Assembly (NCBI RefSeq): GCF_000179235.2
Contig: NZ_CP039373.1
Location: 310,032-374,031 of the forward strand
Direction of reading: 5' to 3'
DNA: 64,000 bases
Source of the DNA: Synechococcus sp. CB0101
GTDB taxonomy: Bacteria; Cyanobacteriota; Cyanobacteriia; PCC-6307; Cyanobiaceae
Part shown: piece by piece, positions 27,806 through 37,191 of the stretch
Numbering within the stretch: the stretch's first letter is position 1
Layout: each line of letters begins with the position of its first letter
Program-made: the position numbers and the translations under genes
The notes under the pieces: model-generated
Databases searched by the model: none
What the model was told of the DNA's origin: nothing
The model's input: the letters and a program-made list of their open reading frames with translations, nothing else

Positions 27806-28795
27806 TTAGAGGGCGATGGGTTGGGCGAGCAGCTCGGCCACGATGCGCTGCAGCTGCTGTTGCTCGGCAGCACTGCTGTGGGGGTTGCCGGCGCGGTGCC
27901 CCAGTTCGGACTGGATCAGATGCCACTGCGCCCCTGGGATCGCAGCGGCGTCTGCCGCGAGATCGTCGGGGGTGAAATAGAGGTCGTGGCTGCCGGCCAC
28001 CACCGCTGTGCGGGCCTGGATCGCCGCCAGGGTGGCGGGGAGATCACCGCCGGCTGCGACATCGTGCGCGAGCCAGGTGTCGAGCATGGCGATCAGATCG
28101 CGCGGATCATGGCGCTGGTAGTGGGGCAACCACTGCTGTTCCACGTGCTGCTCCACCGGCTCCTGCAGGCCGCGGAAAAACGGCTGACTCGCCGCCCAGC
28201 TGGCATAGATCAGCGCATAGGTGCGCAGCCCCTGATCCGGTGGATCTGAGAAGCCCGATCCGTTCCAGTTGGCATCGGCGGTGAGAGCCTGGCGCAGGCT
28301 GAGGCAGAACAGTCGGTTATGGGGTGAGGTGCGCGTGGTGCCGCAGACGCAGCAGATGCGCTCCACAAGCTCCGGCCGATCCACGGCCCACTGGTAGGCC
28401 TGCTGGGCTCCCATCGACCATCCGTAGATCAGGGCGAGCCGTTTCACCCCAAAGGCCTCCATCAGCAGCTGGTGTTGGGCGGCCACGTTGTCGCGATGGC
28501 TCACCACCCAGCCCTGCTCGGCTAGACCCATGGCTCCGTGGCTGGGGCTGCTGGAGGCGCCGTTGCCGAACTGGCCCGCAATCACGATGCAGTAGCGATC
28601 GGGATCGAGAACGGGGCCAGCCAGCCAGGCCAGATCGTCGGGCCGGGCGCCGTAGGAGGTGGGAACCAGGATCAGGTTGGAGCGATCGGCATTGAGCTCG
28701 CCGATCTTCAAGTAGGTGATCTGGGCATCCGGGATGGTCTTGCCGCACTGCAGAGGCCAATGCCCGAGATGGTGCTGCTGCAACTGGGCTGTCAT
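27806..28795 (-). CDS. Alpha/beta hydrolase, homoserine O-acetyltransferase (MetX)-like
   Basis: The 329-aa alpha/beta-hydrolase has the nucleophile elbow GWSMG near residue 135, the acid region VVAGSHDLYF and a late histidine in ELGHRAGNP. The pattern GASSSPSHG and QQAYQWAVDRP matches the MetX-like branch. Real MetX acylates homoserine; smaller relatives such as this are often hydrolases or acyltransferases of unknown substrate. Its ATG overlaps the desaturase stop by 4 nt. Confidence 0.75.
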   Translation of the reverse strand: MTAQLQQHHLGHWPLQCGKTIPDAQITYLKIGELNADRSNLILVPTSYGARPDDLAWLAGPVLDPDRYCIVIAGQFGNGASSSPSHGAMGLAEQGWVVSHRDNVAAQHQLLMEAFGVKRLALIYGWSMGAQQAYQWAVDRPELVERICCVCGTTRTSPHNRLFCLSLRQALTADANWNGSGFSDPPDQGLRTYALIYASWAASQPFFRGLQEPVEQHVEQQWLPHYQRHDPRDLIAMLDTWLAHDVAAGGDLPATLAAIQARTAVVAGSHDLYFTPDDLAADAAAIPGAQWHLIQSELGHRAGNPHSSAAEQQQLQRIVAELLAQPIAL

Positions 28796-29709
28796 GCAGC
28801 CAGTGCCGCAAGGTTGCGTTGCAGGCCGCGATGAACGTTGATGTAGCCCTGATCGAGATGGTGCAAGGCCGGAGCCACATAGCCGTGGGCTTTGGGCAGG
28901 GCGTGGAACGGTATGGAGGCGTAGAGGTGGTGTTCGGCATGGAACGGCATGTTCCACATCAGCCAGCGCAGCGGCTGCAGCGTCAGCGTGGTGCGGGTGT
29001 TGCGGGTGCCGTCATCGCTGAAGCTGCAGCCGCCGTGCTCGGCCAGCAACACGAAGCGCAGCAAGGGTTGTCCCACCGCCAGGGGGAGCAACCAGGCCCA
29101 GAAGAGCAGCCCATTCCCGCTGGGAATCGAGGCCAACAGCAAAAGGCCGTAGAGGCCAAATTGCAGCCGCACCGATCGCGTGACCTGAGCGGCTGCCTCC
29201 TCAGGGATATAGGGGCAGCCGCTGAAATCCCCCAGCAAGGCGCGCGTGTGGCCGCGGAGTTTTCCGATCCACCAGGTGAGTCCGCTGAGCTCGAGGAGAT
29301 AGGCGGCCAGGGTGCTGGGTGCCGGATCCTCCAGTTCCGGATCGAGCCCGGGCTGATGGGTGTAGCGGTGATGCCACTGGTGATAGCGGCGATAGAAATC
29401 GGCGTTGTAGAAGCTCAAGACCCCGGCCCACCAGGCCACCGTGTCGTTGAGGCGGCGGCCGGCGAAAGCGGTGCGGTGGCCGCACTCGTGCATGGCGCAA
29501 AAGCAGAACGCCAAGCCAGCGCCCAGCAGGACCAGCGCCACCAGCCGCAGGGGGAGCGGCAGGTCGCTCCGCAGCCACAGGCTTGCCGTCACCGCGATGA
29601 ACGCAGCATGCGCGAGGGTCTGGCGCCAGCCGGGGCCATCCGAGCGTTCGTTGAGTTGGCGCAGAGCGTCGGGTGGAATCAGCGCTGGGCTGAGCGGGTT
29701 GGCGGCCAT
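28792..29709 (-). CDS. Fatty acid desaturase family protein
   Basis: The 305-aa membrane protein has the three histidine boxes of di-iron desaturases: HECGH near residue 95, HQWHHRYTH near 130 and HAEHH near 262, with hydrophobic segments between. It resembles fatty-acid desaturase / carotenoid hydroxylase-type membrane enzymes; the electron donor and substrate are unknown. First gene of a three-gene operon with the MetX-like hydrolase and GlnT. Confidence 0.85.
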   Translation of the reverse strand: MAANPLSPALIPPDALRQLNERSDGPGWRQTLAHAAFIAVTASLWLRSDLPLPLRLVALVLLGAGLAFCFCAMHECGHRTAFAGRRLNDTVAWWAGVLSFYNADFYRRYHQWHHRYTHQPGLDPELEDPAPSTLAAYLLELSGLTWWIGKLRGHTRALLGDFSGCPYIPEEAAAQVTRSVRLQFGLYGLLLLASIPSGNGLLFWAWLLPLAVGQPLLRFVLLAEHGGCSFSDDGTRNTRTTLTLQPLRWLMWNMPFHAEHHLYASIPFHALPKAHGYVAPALHHLDQGYINVHRGLQRNLAALAA

Positions 29710-29789
29710 CGATGGATGGAACGGTCGCTCGCACTGTCTGTCAGTGCCCTGACCGCTGACCGTTCAGCCTGAACAACCGGCCGGGCGGC

Positions 29790-31166
29790 TCAAACCATCC
29801 GCTCTGGCCGCACCCACTGGTCGAACTCTTCGCCGCTGATTTCGCCCAGCACCAGTGCGGCTTCCCGCAGGCTGAGGCCGTGCTTGTGGGCGTGTTTGGC
29901 AATGCCGCTGGCGCGGTCGTAGCCGATGGCGGGGGTGAGGGCCGTGACCAGCATCAGGCTCTGGTTGAGCAGCCTCTCGATGCGCTGTTCGTTGGCCCGC
30001 AGGCCCTCGATGCAGTGCTCACGGAAGCTCGTGCAGGCGCCGGCCAGCAGCTCGATGCTCTCGAGCACGTTGTGGGCAATCAGGGGTTTGAACACGTTGA
30101 GTTCAAAGTTGCCCTGGCTGGAAGCCATCTGCACGGCGGTGTTGTTGCCCATCACCTGCACGGCCACCATCGTGAGGCTTTCGCACTGGGTGGGATTCAC
30201 CTTGCCCGGCATGATCGAGCTGCCGGGTTCGTTTTCCGGCAGTACCAGTTCGCCCAGGCCGCAGCGGGGGCCGCTGCCCAGCCAGCGGATGTCATTGGCG
30301 ATCTTCATCAAGCTGCCGGCCAGCACCGTGAGCGCGCCATGGGCTGATGCCAATGCTTCGTGGCCGGCCAGGGCCTGGAATTTGTTGGGGGCACTGCTAA
30401 AGGCTGTGCCCAGCCGTTCGCTCAGGCGTGCGGCCACCGCCTCGCCAAAGCCCTTCGGGGCATTGAGGCCGGTACCCACCGCGGTGCCGCCGATGGCGAG
30501 TTCGCGTACGCGTGGCAAGCTCTGGCGGATCGCCTCCAGCGCCAGTTGCAGCTGCATCACGTAGCCGCTGAATTCCTGGCCCAGGCTCAATGGCACCGCA
30601 TCCTGCAGATGGGTGCGGCCGATTTTCACCAGGCCGGCGTAGCTGGTGGCCTTGGCCTGGAGCGCGGCGGCGAGCTGCTCCACCGCCGGTAGGAGCTGTT
30701 GCTCCAGTTCGAGCACCACGGCCACGTGCATCGCAGCCGGGAAGGTGTCGTTGCTCGACTGGCTGAGATTCACATGATCGTTGGGATGCACCGGGCTCTT
30801 GCTGCCGAGCTCGCCGCCCAGGGCCTCCACCGCTCGATTGGCAATCACCTCATTGGCGTTCATGTTGCTCTGGGTACCCGAGCCTGTCTGCCACACCTTC
30901 AGCGGGAATTCCGCGTCGAGCTCACCGCCAGCCACCTGCTCCGCTGCCGCCACGATGGCGGCGCAGAGGCCTGGCTCCAGCTTGCCCAGATCACGGTTGG
31001 CTTCGGCGCAGGCCGCCTTCAGTTGCCCGAAGGCGTGCACGATCGCCAGCGGCATGCGCTGACCGAAGGGGAAGTTGGTGATCGAGCGCTGGGTCTGGGC
31101 ACCCCAGTAGTGCTCGGCGGGCACCGCGATGGCGCCCATGCTGTCGGTTTCCTGGCGGGTGCTCAT
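29790..31166 (-). CDS. fumC: Class II fumarate hydratase
   Basis: The 458-aa protein has [15 protein letters not shown] (fumarase/aspartase signature), [14 protein letters not shown] and [14 protein letters not shown]. It interconverts fumarate and malate in the partial TCA cycle and recycles fumarate from purine and arginine synthesis. Complete, normal length. It lies 20 bp after the PSI accumulation factor gene, so the two may be co-transcribed. Confidence 0.96.
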   Translation of the reverse strand: MSTRQETDSMGAIAVPAEHYWGAQTQRSITNFPFGQRMPLAIVHAFGQLKAACAEANRDLGKLEPGLCAAIVAAAEQVAGGELDAEFPLKVWQTGSGTQSNMNANEVIANRAVEALGGELGSKSPVHPNDHVNLSQSSNDTFPAAMHVAVVLELEQQLLPAVEQLAAALQAKATSYAGLVKIGRTHLQDAVPLSLGQEFSGYVMQLQLALEAIRQSLPRVRELAIGGTAVGTGLNAPKGFGEAVAARLSERLGTAFSSAPNKFQALAGHEALASAHGALTVLAGSLMKIANDIRWLGSGPRCGLGELVLPENEPGSSIMPGKVNPTQCESLTMVAVQVMGNNTAVQMASSQGNFELNVFKPLIAHNVLESIELLAGACTSFREHCIEGLRANEQRIERLLNQSLMLVTALTPAIGYDRASGIAKHAHKHGLSLREAALVLGEISGEEFDQWVRPERMV

Positions 31167-31186
31167 CGGCGGCTGCGAGTTAAGGA

Positions 31187-31756
31187 TCAGCGGGAGGCCA
31201 CGATTTCGCTATTCAGCTCGTTCACATCGCGGCTGAGGCTCAAGGTCACATCACCCTGGGGTTTGAGCCCGGTGATCTCGCTGAGGGCGGCGTTGATGGC
31301 ATCGATGCTCACAGGTCCGGTTTCATCGAGAACAGCCTTGCCATCGCTGTTGAAGACCACCACCTGAGGAATCACACCTCTCCAATAGGAGGCCGGATCG
31401 GTGGGCCCGTGCGTGTCGCGGTTCTGCAAGGGATCGGTGGACAGCAGGATCAATTCCACGCTGCGGCCCCAGAGCCGCTGCAGTTCGTTGAACACCACGG
31501 CGTATTGCTTGCTGGCGGCACTGTCGTCGAGGAAATAGCCCAGCACGATGGGCCGATGGTTGGCCATGGCATCGGCAAGGGTGCTGCGGGGTGGCACCAG
31601 AGAGCCGTTGCCGGCGTAGAGGGCGTAGATGTTGCCGTCGTAGCTGTTGGTGTCGCGGGCGGCGTGGGCCGCACCAGGAGCCAGGCCGAGCGCGAGCAGA
31701 GCGGAGAGGACCAGGGCTGCCAGGGGTTTCAGCAACCGGGCCAGGAGGCCAGGCAT
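31187..31756 (-). CDS. Thylakoid membrane photosystem I accumulation factor (thioredoxin-like)
   Basis: The 189-aa protein has a signal/anchor segment ([21 protein letters not shown]) followed by a thioredoxin-like fold without a CxxC motif. The blocks [34 protein letters not shown] and [14 protein letters not shown] match the cyanobacterial protein annotated as a PSI accumulation factor. It probably acts in the thylakoid lumen in PSI biogenesis, without redox catalysis. Confidence 0.75.
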   Translation of the reverse strand: MPGLLARLLKPLAALVLSALLALGLAPGAAHAARDTNSYDGNIYALYAGNGSLVPPRSTLADAMANHRPIVLGYFLDDSAASKQYAVVFNELQRLWGRSVELILLSTDPLQNRDTHGPTDPASYWRGVIPQVVVFNSDGKAVLDETGPVSIDAINAALSEITGLKPQGDVTLSLSRDVNELNSEIVASR

Positions 31757-31817
31757 CAAGACGACAAAGAGGCTGCCGCCATTGTGGACTCCGGCCTTGG
31801 ATTGTTGCTGGGTTGCT

Positions 31818-33455
31818 TTAGCCCCGCCCCACGCTGCGGCCCATTCCTTGCAGGATGCCGCGGCCCACCAGGCCGATGGCACGGCCGATCACTTGCGTCA
31901 GCACCACAACGAACAGATCTCCCACCCGCCGCACGAAGCTCTGAAGCTGCGGAGCAAGGGCATCGCGGGCCTCCAAGCTGAGGGTGATCAATTGCTGGGT
32001 CCAGCTCAGCTGGCGCAGCTCGCCGTCGCGAGGTTCGGTGAGCAGTAATGGGGTGATCGCCCCGTTCTGCAAACCAAACAGCAGCCGGCGGCTTTCATAG
32101 AGCTGCACGGGCCGTTCGAACAGGTTGTCCCAGCGCTGCTGGGAGTTGAGCTGGTTGCGCAGACGTTCCAGGTTGCGGGTGGCGAGCAAGTCGGGTCGCA
32201 GCAGGTAGCGGCGCAGCTCCGGCCAGGCGCTGCAGCAGCTGAGGATTTCAGCGCTGATCAATTCGGCGCTGCGGATCAACCAGTTGCTGATCAGCAGTTC
32301 CAGATGCAGAAGGGCCTGGGGCTCATCCGGCGCCAGAAGCCGCCCCTCCACCAGGAGCGGTTGGGCCTGCACCAGGGCCGCCAGCATGGGAAGCGCCAGG
32401 GGGAGATCGGGATCAAGGCCCTCCAACTGGCTGGCGCTACTGAGGCTCTCCGCCACCGGCAGCAATCCCCCCTGCTGGGGCAGTTGCACGTATTCACCGG
32501 CCATGGCCCGCAGCGACAGACGGCGCAGTTCGGGCTGTTGCTGCAGCCAGCGCTGCTCCAGCTCTTCGCCGCGCAGCTGTTCATGGCGCAGGCGGGTGAT
32601 CAGCAGATCCAGCTGACTGATCAAGGCCAGCAGTAGATCGCGGCGGTGCTCCTCGGTGAGGCCTTCGAGGGCCAGCAGCTGGCCGCTTTGATTGCTCAGG
32701 TCTGCGGTGATAGCGGCGGTGATCCGTTGTTGTATCGCTTGCCATACGCCTTCGGCTGTGCGTTGGCGCAGGGTGATCGCCAGGGTCTGAGGTGGTTCGG
32801 GTTGGGAAACCCGTGGGGCCACTGGCTCGGGAAAGGCCATGCTCACGGGGCCCCAGAGCCAGAGCAGCAATCGGCGCGCCGCCGCAAGCTCCCGCAGCCG
32901 GCCGAGCAGCAGCAGCCTGCTCACGCCTCCGCCGCACTGCTCCAGCCAGCGCTCACAACGGCACTGTTCCGCCTGGATCTGGCTGAGGCCGCTGCGCAGC
33001 AGCCATTGGCCGAAGCCGAGTGCTTCGGGTTCAGGGCTGTTGGCTGCCAGGGGGCGCAGTTCCACGATGCGGCCGCCGCTGAGCAGGGTGGCCACGGCTT
33101 GGGGGATCTCGCTCGGCTCCGCCTGCTGCAGCACCCCTTCGGCGCTGAGGCGCAACAGCGCTTCACTGGGGTATGGCGTTTGGCCTGGCAAGAGCAGGAG
33201 CACCGGGGCCGGTTGCCAGCGCTCCTGCAGCTGCTGGAGTTCGTAGTGGAGGCTGGCCAGGGGCAGATCGTTGCCACAGCTCCAGATCACCAGCTGCACG
33301 CCGCTGATGGGTTCGGCAGGGTTGGTGGCGATGCGGTAGTCGCGATCAAGCAGCCGCACCAGGCCTTCGCGCAGGAGCGGTTCGGCCAGGATCAAAAGCT
33401 GGGGTGCGGCCTTGGCCTGAGGCACGTGCGCCAGGTGATGCAATCTGGCGCGCAC
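31818..33455 (-). CDS. DUF3685 domain protein
   Basis: The 545-aa protein starts with a response-regulator-like N-terminal fold (LLILAEPLLREGLVRLL...VQLVIWSCG) without obvious phosphorylation residues. A helical, Leu/Gln-rich C-terminal part corresponds to DUF3685, restricted to cyanobacteria and plastids. The last 40 residues are hydrophobic (VVVLTQVIGRAIGLVGRG) and may bind membrane. Function unknown. It is 29 bp downstream of the fur-family gene. Confidence 0.8.
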   Translation of the reverse strand: MRARLHHLAHVPQAKAAPQLLILAEPLLREGLVRLLDRDYRIATNPAEPISGVQLVIWSCGNDLPLASLHYELQQLQERWQPAPVLLLLPGQTPYPSEALLRLSAEGVLQQAEPSEIPQAVATLLSGGRIVELRPLAANSPEPEALGFGQWLLRSGLSQIQAEQCRCERWLEQCGGGVSRLLLLGRLRELAAARRLLLWLWGPVSMAFPEPVAPRVSQPEPPQTLAITLRQRTAEGVWQAIQQRITAAITADLSNQSGQLLALEGLTEEHRRDLLLALISQLDLLITRLRHEQLRGEELEQRWLQQQPELRRLSLRAMAGEYVQLPQQGGLLPVAESLSSASQLEGLDPDLPLALPMLAALVQAQPLLVEGRLLAPDEPQALLHLELLISNWLIRSAELISAEILSCCSAWPELRRYLLRPDLLATRNLERLRNQLNSQQRWDNLFERPVQLYESRRLLFGLQNGAITPLLLTEPRDGELRQLSWTQQLITLSLEARDALAPQLQSFVRRVGDLFVVVLTQVIGRAIGLVGRGILQGMGRSVGRG

Positions 33456-33484
33456 GTTAACGGCCCTCGGCTGGGTTCTCCAGC

Positions 33485-33931
33485 TCAGCGGGGCCGGCCG
33501 CTCAGATGCAGGGTGTAGGTCTCGATCGAAAAGCCGGTGTGCTCCTCGATTTGACGCAACAGCTCAACCGGAAGTTCCACATCCAGATCCTGGATGGCCC
33601 CTGTTTTGAGGCAGGTGAGATGGCTGTGGGGATCGCTTCGATAGCCGTAAAGGCGGCCATTGGCACGATCGAGGCACTCGATCACGCCGGCGCTCTGCAG
33701 GGCCTCAAGGTTTTGATACACCGAGGTGTGGCCGATGTTGCGGCCCCGGGCATTGAGCTTCTCGAAAATGTCGCGGGCGCTCAGGTGATCTTTCACATCC
33801 CAGAGCAGCTCCAGCACCATGCGGCGCTGCCGCGAGAGGCGCATGCCCAGATCACGGCAGCGCGCAATCGCTCCCTCCAGACCGCTCTGGATCTGCTGTT
33901 CAGCTGTAGGAGGAAGGGATGTCGCCCCCAA
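33485..33931 (-). CDS. Fur family transcriptional regulator
   Basis: The 148-aa protein has the Fur winged helix (RQRRMVLELLWDV, HTSVYQNLEALQSAGVI) and the metal region HSHLTCLKTG. The usual second CxxC of the structural zinc site is missing: only one Cys stays in this block and no C-terminal CxxC is present. This pattern is common in cyanobacterial PerR-like or atypical Fur proteins. It may sense peroxide or a metal other than zinc. Confidence 0.88.
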   Translation of the reverse strand: MGATSLPPTAEQQIQSGLEGAIARCRDLGMRLSRQRRMVLELLWDVKDHLSARDIFEKLNARGRNIGHTSVYQNLEALQSAGVIECLDRANGRLYGYRSDPHSHLTCLKTGAIQDLDVELPVELLRQIEEHTGFSIETYTLHLSGRPR

Positions 33932-33947
33932 AACAGGCGTGTGTTGC

Positions 33948-34721
33948 TTACACCGTTATAGAACCCGTAGACGAAGTGAGTGCGTCTTGTAAGCGTTCCG
34001 GGCCAATCGCCTGCAGCGCCTCCGCCAGATCCACGGTGCCGTCGTAGAGGGCGCGGCCCACGATCACCCCTTCCACGCCCAGGGGTGCGATCGACAGCAG
34101 CGACAGGATGTCGTCGAGGGTGCCGATGCCGCCGGAGGCGATCACCGGAATCGAGCTGGCTTCCGCCATCGCCCGCAGCGCTTCGAGGTTGGGGCCGGCC
34201 AGGGTGCCATCGGTCGCGATGTCGGTGCTGATGATCGCGGCCACGCCGCAGCCTTCGAAGCTTTTGGCCAGATCCGTGGCCTTCACGGTGCTGGTTTCGA
34301 TCCAGCCGCGGGTGGCCACCAGGCCGTCTTTGGCGTCGATGCCCACCACCACCTTGCCGGGGTGGCGTGCCGCCAGCTCCTTCACCAGCTCGGGCTTCTC
34401 GATCGCCACGGTGCCGAGGATCACCCGATCGAGGCCACAGGCCAGCAGCTCTTCAGCCCGCTCAGCGCTGCGCACGCCACCCCCCAGTTGCACCGGAATG
34501 GAGAGGGCAGCGGTGATCGCCTTCACCGCCTGATCGTTCACCGGTTGGCCGGTTTTGGCGCCATCGAGATCCACCAGGTGCAGCCGCTGGGCCCCCTGGC
34601 GTTGCCAATCGAGGGCCTGGGCTACGGGGTCATCGTTGAAGCGGGTCACCTGGTCGTAGTCGCCCTGGTGCAGGCGCACGCAGTGGCCGTCGAGCAGGTC
34701 GATGGCGGGGATGATCTGCAT
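33948..34721 (-). CDS. hisA: ProFAR isomerase HisA
   Basis: The 257-aa TIM barrel has IIPAIDLLDGHCVRL at the start, the first phosphate loop LGGGVRS and the second ASGGIGTLDD. It isomerises ProFAR to PRFAR in histidine synthesis. ATG 34721 gives exactly family length. The frame stays open upstream to a Trp-rich domain starting at ATG 34943, so a 331-aa fusion may be made as well or instead. Confidence 0.94.
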   Translation of the reverse strand: MQIIPAIDLLDGHCVRLHQGDYDQVTRFNDDPVAQALDWQRQGAQRLHLVDLDGAKTGQPVNDQAVKAITAALSIPVQLGGGVRSAERAEELLACGLDRVILGTVAIEKPELVKELAARHPGKVVVGIDAKDGLVATRGWIETSTVKATDLAKSFEGCGVAAIISTDIATDGTLAGPNLEALRAMAEASSIPVIASGGIGTLDDILSLLSIAPLGVEGVIVGRALYDGTVDLAEALQAIGPERLQDALTSSTGSITV

Positions 34722-34943
34722 GGATACCGGGCGGCTCAACGATTGCCAGCCAGGCTGCCAGAGGCCCCGATCGCGCAGCTGGCGCAGGGGGATCAGCAGG
34801 CGGCAGCTGCGCTCGAGCACCGCCTCCAGCCGGGCGGCACGCTCAGCCCCTTTGCCCTGCTCCCCCAGCAGCTGGAAATGGCGGTAGCCCTGGGTGAGGC
34901 CGAGGCTGGCGGGTTGGGCGGTCCAGCGCTGGGTCAGCTTCAT
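34722..34943 (-). other. Trp-rich TIGR02450-like domain, open in frame into hisA
   Basis: Starting at ATG 34943 (4-nt overlap with the COQ4-like stop), 74 codons read MKLTQRWTA...YRHFQLLG...IPLRQLRDRGLWQPGWQ. This resembles the small Trp-rich TIGR02450 proteins of cyanobacteria (RWTA, RHF, LRDxxxWxPGW). Normally such a protein has its own stop, but here no stop occurs before HisA Met34721. Either a real domain fusion or a lost stop with hisA internal initiation. Confidence 0.6.
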
Positions 34944-35641
34944 GGCAGCTGGGCCGCGAGGCCGTAGGGCTCGTGGTCGGCCGGATCGCTGAGGCCCAGC
35001 TCGCTGCGCCACTGGCTCACGGGTTTCTCCCAGCCCTCTTCCCAACGGGCCGCCGCCAGGCAGCTGGCCTGACGGGCGATGGCCTGGCCATGGCTCACGG
35101 CCCGGCTGATGGCTTCGAACCTCTCGATCTGGAAGCGGAAACTGGCCAGCTGGCCGGCGCTGGTGAGCAGCACATAGGCCGGGAAGCCGATCTGGGCGGC
35201 TGTGACAGCCAACACGCCGTTTTCACCCTGGGGCTCGGTGCCGAAGCCACACACCACGTGGTGGATGTCGTGGGTGGTGGCGATCCGTTGGGTGAGCCAC
35301 TGGGCCTCGCTGTCGGTGGGCCGCGGGCGGAAGAACTCCGGGTCGTAGCCGAGGCTGGTGATCAGGCGGGCGTAGCGCTCACCGAGGCTGCCGCTGGGTA
35401 GTTGGCTGAGCCGCTCGATGTCGGGCTGCAGGGGCGGATAGCGCTGATCCATCAGCTCAGCACCGCCGGGGGTGGCGCGAAAGCGGCGGATGCAATCGGC
35501 CATCTGGGGGCTGTCGATGAAGCTGTCCACCAGGTCGGCGATGCTGGCCAGGTCGCCGCCGCTGCGGCCGATGGCGGCCAGCAGTTTGAGGTTGTTGAGC
35601 GCCCGCAGCACCTCGTTGAACCGTCCCATGGCCGCCCGCAT
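34940..35641 (-). CDS. COQ4-like protein
   Basis: The 233-aa soluble protein has the COQ4 signature THDIHHVVCGFGTEPQGE (HDxxH with a later Glu, a zinc-binding motif). COQ4 organises ubiquinone synthesis in mitochondria; in cyanobacteria, which make plastoquinone, the role is unproven. ATG 35641 is preferred because the alternative at 35728 would overlap the divergent epimerase start. The stop overlaps the next ATG by 4 nt. Confidence 0.7.
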   Translation of the reverse strand: MRAAMGRFNEVLRALNNLKLLAAIGRSGGDLASIADLVDSFIDSPQMADCIRRFRATPGGAELMDQRYPPLQPDIERLSQLPSGSLGERYARLITSLGYDPEFFRPRPTDSEAQWLTQRIATTHDIHHVVCGFGTEPQGENGVLAVTAAQIGFPAYVLLTSAGQLASFRFQIERFEAISRAVSHGQAIARQASCLAAARWEEGWEKPVSQWRSELGLSDPADHEPYGLAAQLP

Positions 35642-35702
35642 CGCAGGCCCCCAGTGTGGGCTGGCAAGGCTTTGAATGGCCGCCAGTTTCAACGGTTCGC
35701 GC

Positions 35703-36620
35703 GTGAAGATCCTCGTGATGGGCGGCACCCGCTTTGTGGGTAAGCCCCTGGTGGCTCAGCTGCTGAGCGAGGGTCATGCGCTCACCCTGTTCACACGCGG
35801 CAACAAGCCCGTGCCCGCTGGTGTGGAACACCTCTGCGGTGACCGCAGCACCGCCGAAGGCCTGGCCGCCCTGCAGGGCCGCAGCTTCGACGTGATCGTG
35901 GATAGCTCGGGCCGCACGCTCGACGACAGCCGCGCCGTGATCGAGCGCACCGGTGCCCCCAGCCACCGCTTTCTGTATGTGAGCTCCGCCGGCGTTTACG
36001 CCGACAGCGAGCTCTGGCCCCTCAACGAAGACTCCCCCACCGATCCCCTGAGCCGCCACAGCGGCAAGCTCGACACCGAGGCTTGGCTCACGGCCGAGAA
36101 GATCCCCTTCACCAGCTTCCGCCCCACCTACATCGTGGGCGCCGGCAACTACAACCCAGTGGAGAGCTGGTTCTTTGATCGGATCGTGCACGGCCGGCCG
36201 GTGCCCCTGCCCGGCGATGGCAGCACGATCACCCAGCTCGGCCATGTGAACGACCTGGCCACGGCCATGGCCCTGAGCCTGGGCGTGGATGCCGCCGCCA
36301 ACCGCATCTACAACTGCAGCAGCGTGCAGGGCATCACCTTTAAGGGCCTGGTGGCTGCCGCCGCTCGCGCCTGCGGCAAGGACCCCGCCTCGGTGGAGAT
36401 TCGCAGCTTTGATCCCGCCGGCCTGGATAAGAAGGCCCGCAAGGCCTTCCCCCTGCGCCAAGCCCACTTCCTCACCGATGTGACCCGGGTGCAGCGCGAA
36501 CTGGCCTGGACACCCACCTACAGCGTGGAGCAGGCCCTGGTGGATAGCTACAGCAACGACTACGCCAAGCAGATGCCCACCAGTCCTGATTTCTCAGGCG
36601 ATGAGGCCCTGATCGGCTGA
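35703..36620 (+). CDS. CSP41-like NAD-dependent epimerase/dehydratase
   Basis: The 305-aa short-chain-dehydrogenase-like protein has the Rossmann motif VMGGTRFVG and a variant active-site region YVSSAGVY. It resembles the CSP41b branch of plant and cyanobacterial proteins, which bind RNA in chloroplasts and lack normal epimerase activity. GTG 35703 (VKILVMGG) is the best start. Confidence 0.8.
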   Translation: MKILVMGGTRFVGKPLVAQLLSEGHALTLFTRGNKPVPAGVEHLCGDRSTAEGLAALQGRSFDVIVDSSGRTLDDSRAVIERTGAPSHRFLYVSSAGVYADSELWPLNEDSPTDPLSRHSGKLDTEAWLTAEKIPFTSFRPTYIVGAGNYNPVESWFFDRIVHGRPVPLPGDGSTITQLGHVNDLATAMALSLGVDAAANRIYNCSSVQGITFKGLVAAAARACGKDPASVEIRSFDPAGLDKKARKAFPLRQAHFLTDVTRVQRELAWTPTYSVEQALVDSYSNDYAKQMPTSPDFSGDEALIG

Positions 36621-36626
36621 GCCTCT

Positions 36627-37157
36627 TCAGGCCTTGCGCAAATAGCCCCAGGCGGAGCTCAGGGCCAGCAGGAGCGAGGGCCAGAACAGCCCGAACCCCG
36701 CCAGGTGCAGTGAAGCCACTGCGCCGGCGGGACCCCAGCCATCGGGCCAGAGCAGGAGCAGCAGCGAGGCGAACTGCAGGATCGTTTTGGCCTTGCCGCT
36801 CCAGGAGGCTGGGCCGCCGCTGCCCTGGCCTGCCCGCCAGCCGGAGATCAGCAGCTCCCGGGCCAGCAGCAGCCAGATGGCCCACAGCGGCAGGCTTCCG
36901 GCCGCCCCCAGCCAGAGCAGTGGCGCCAGGATCAGGATCTTGTCGGTGAGGGGATCGAGGCGAGCTCCCCACACCGAACCGCCGCCAGCGCGGCGGGCCA
37001 GCCAGCCATCGGCGGCATCGCTCAGGCCACCCAGCAGCAGCAGCCACCAGGCCAGGACCGGCTGGCTAAGGCTGAGGGCCACGATGAGCGGCAGGCCGAT
37101 TGCGGCACGACCCACGGTGAGGCCATCCGCCAGCCGGCGGCACTGGGCTGCGTTCAT
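36627..37157 (-). CDS. pgsA: CDP-diacylglycerol-glycerol-3-phosphate 3-phosphatidyltransferase
   Basis: This 176-aa polytopic protein has the CDP-alcohol phosphotransferase motif: D-x2-DG-x2-AR-x8-G-x3-D-x3-D, read here in DAADGWLARR...GARLDPLTDK. It forms phosphatidylglycerophosphate, the precursor of phosphatidylglycerol, which is essential in thylakoids. It converges with the epimerase and diverges from the CBS gene (34 bp). Confidence 0.92.
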   Translation of the reverse strand: MNAAQCRRLADGLTVGRAAIGLPLIVALSLSQPVLAWWLLLLGGLSDAADGWLARRAGGGSVWGARLDPLTDKILILAPLLWLGAAGSLPLWAIWLLLARELLISGWRAGQGSGGPASWSGKAKTILQFASLLLLLWPDGWGPAGAVASLHLAGFGLFWPSLLLALSSAWGYLRKA

Positions 37158-37191
37158 GGCGGGTCACAATGGCGCCAGTCCCGAGCCTGCC

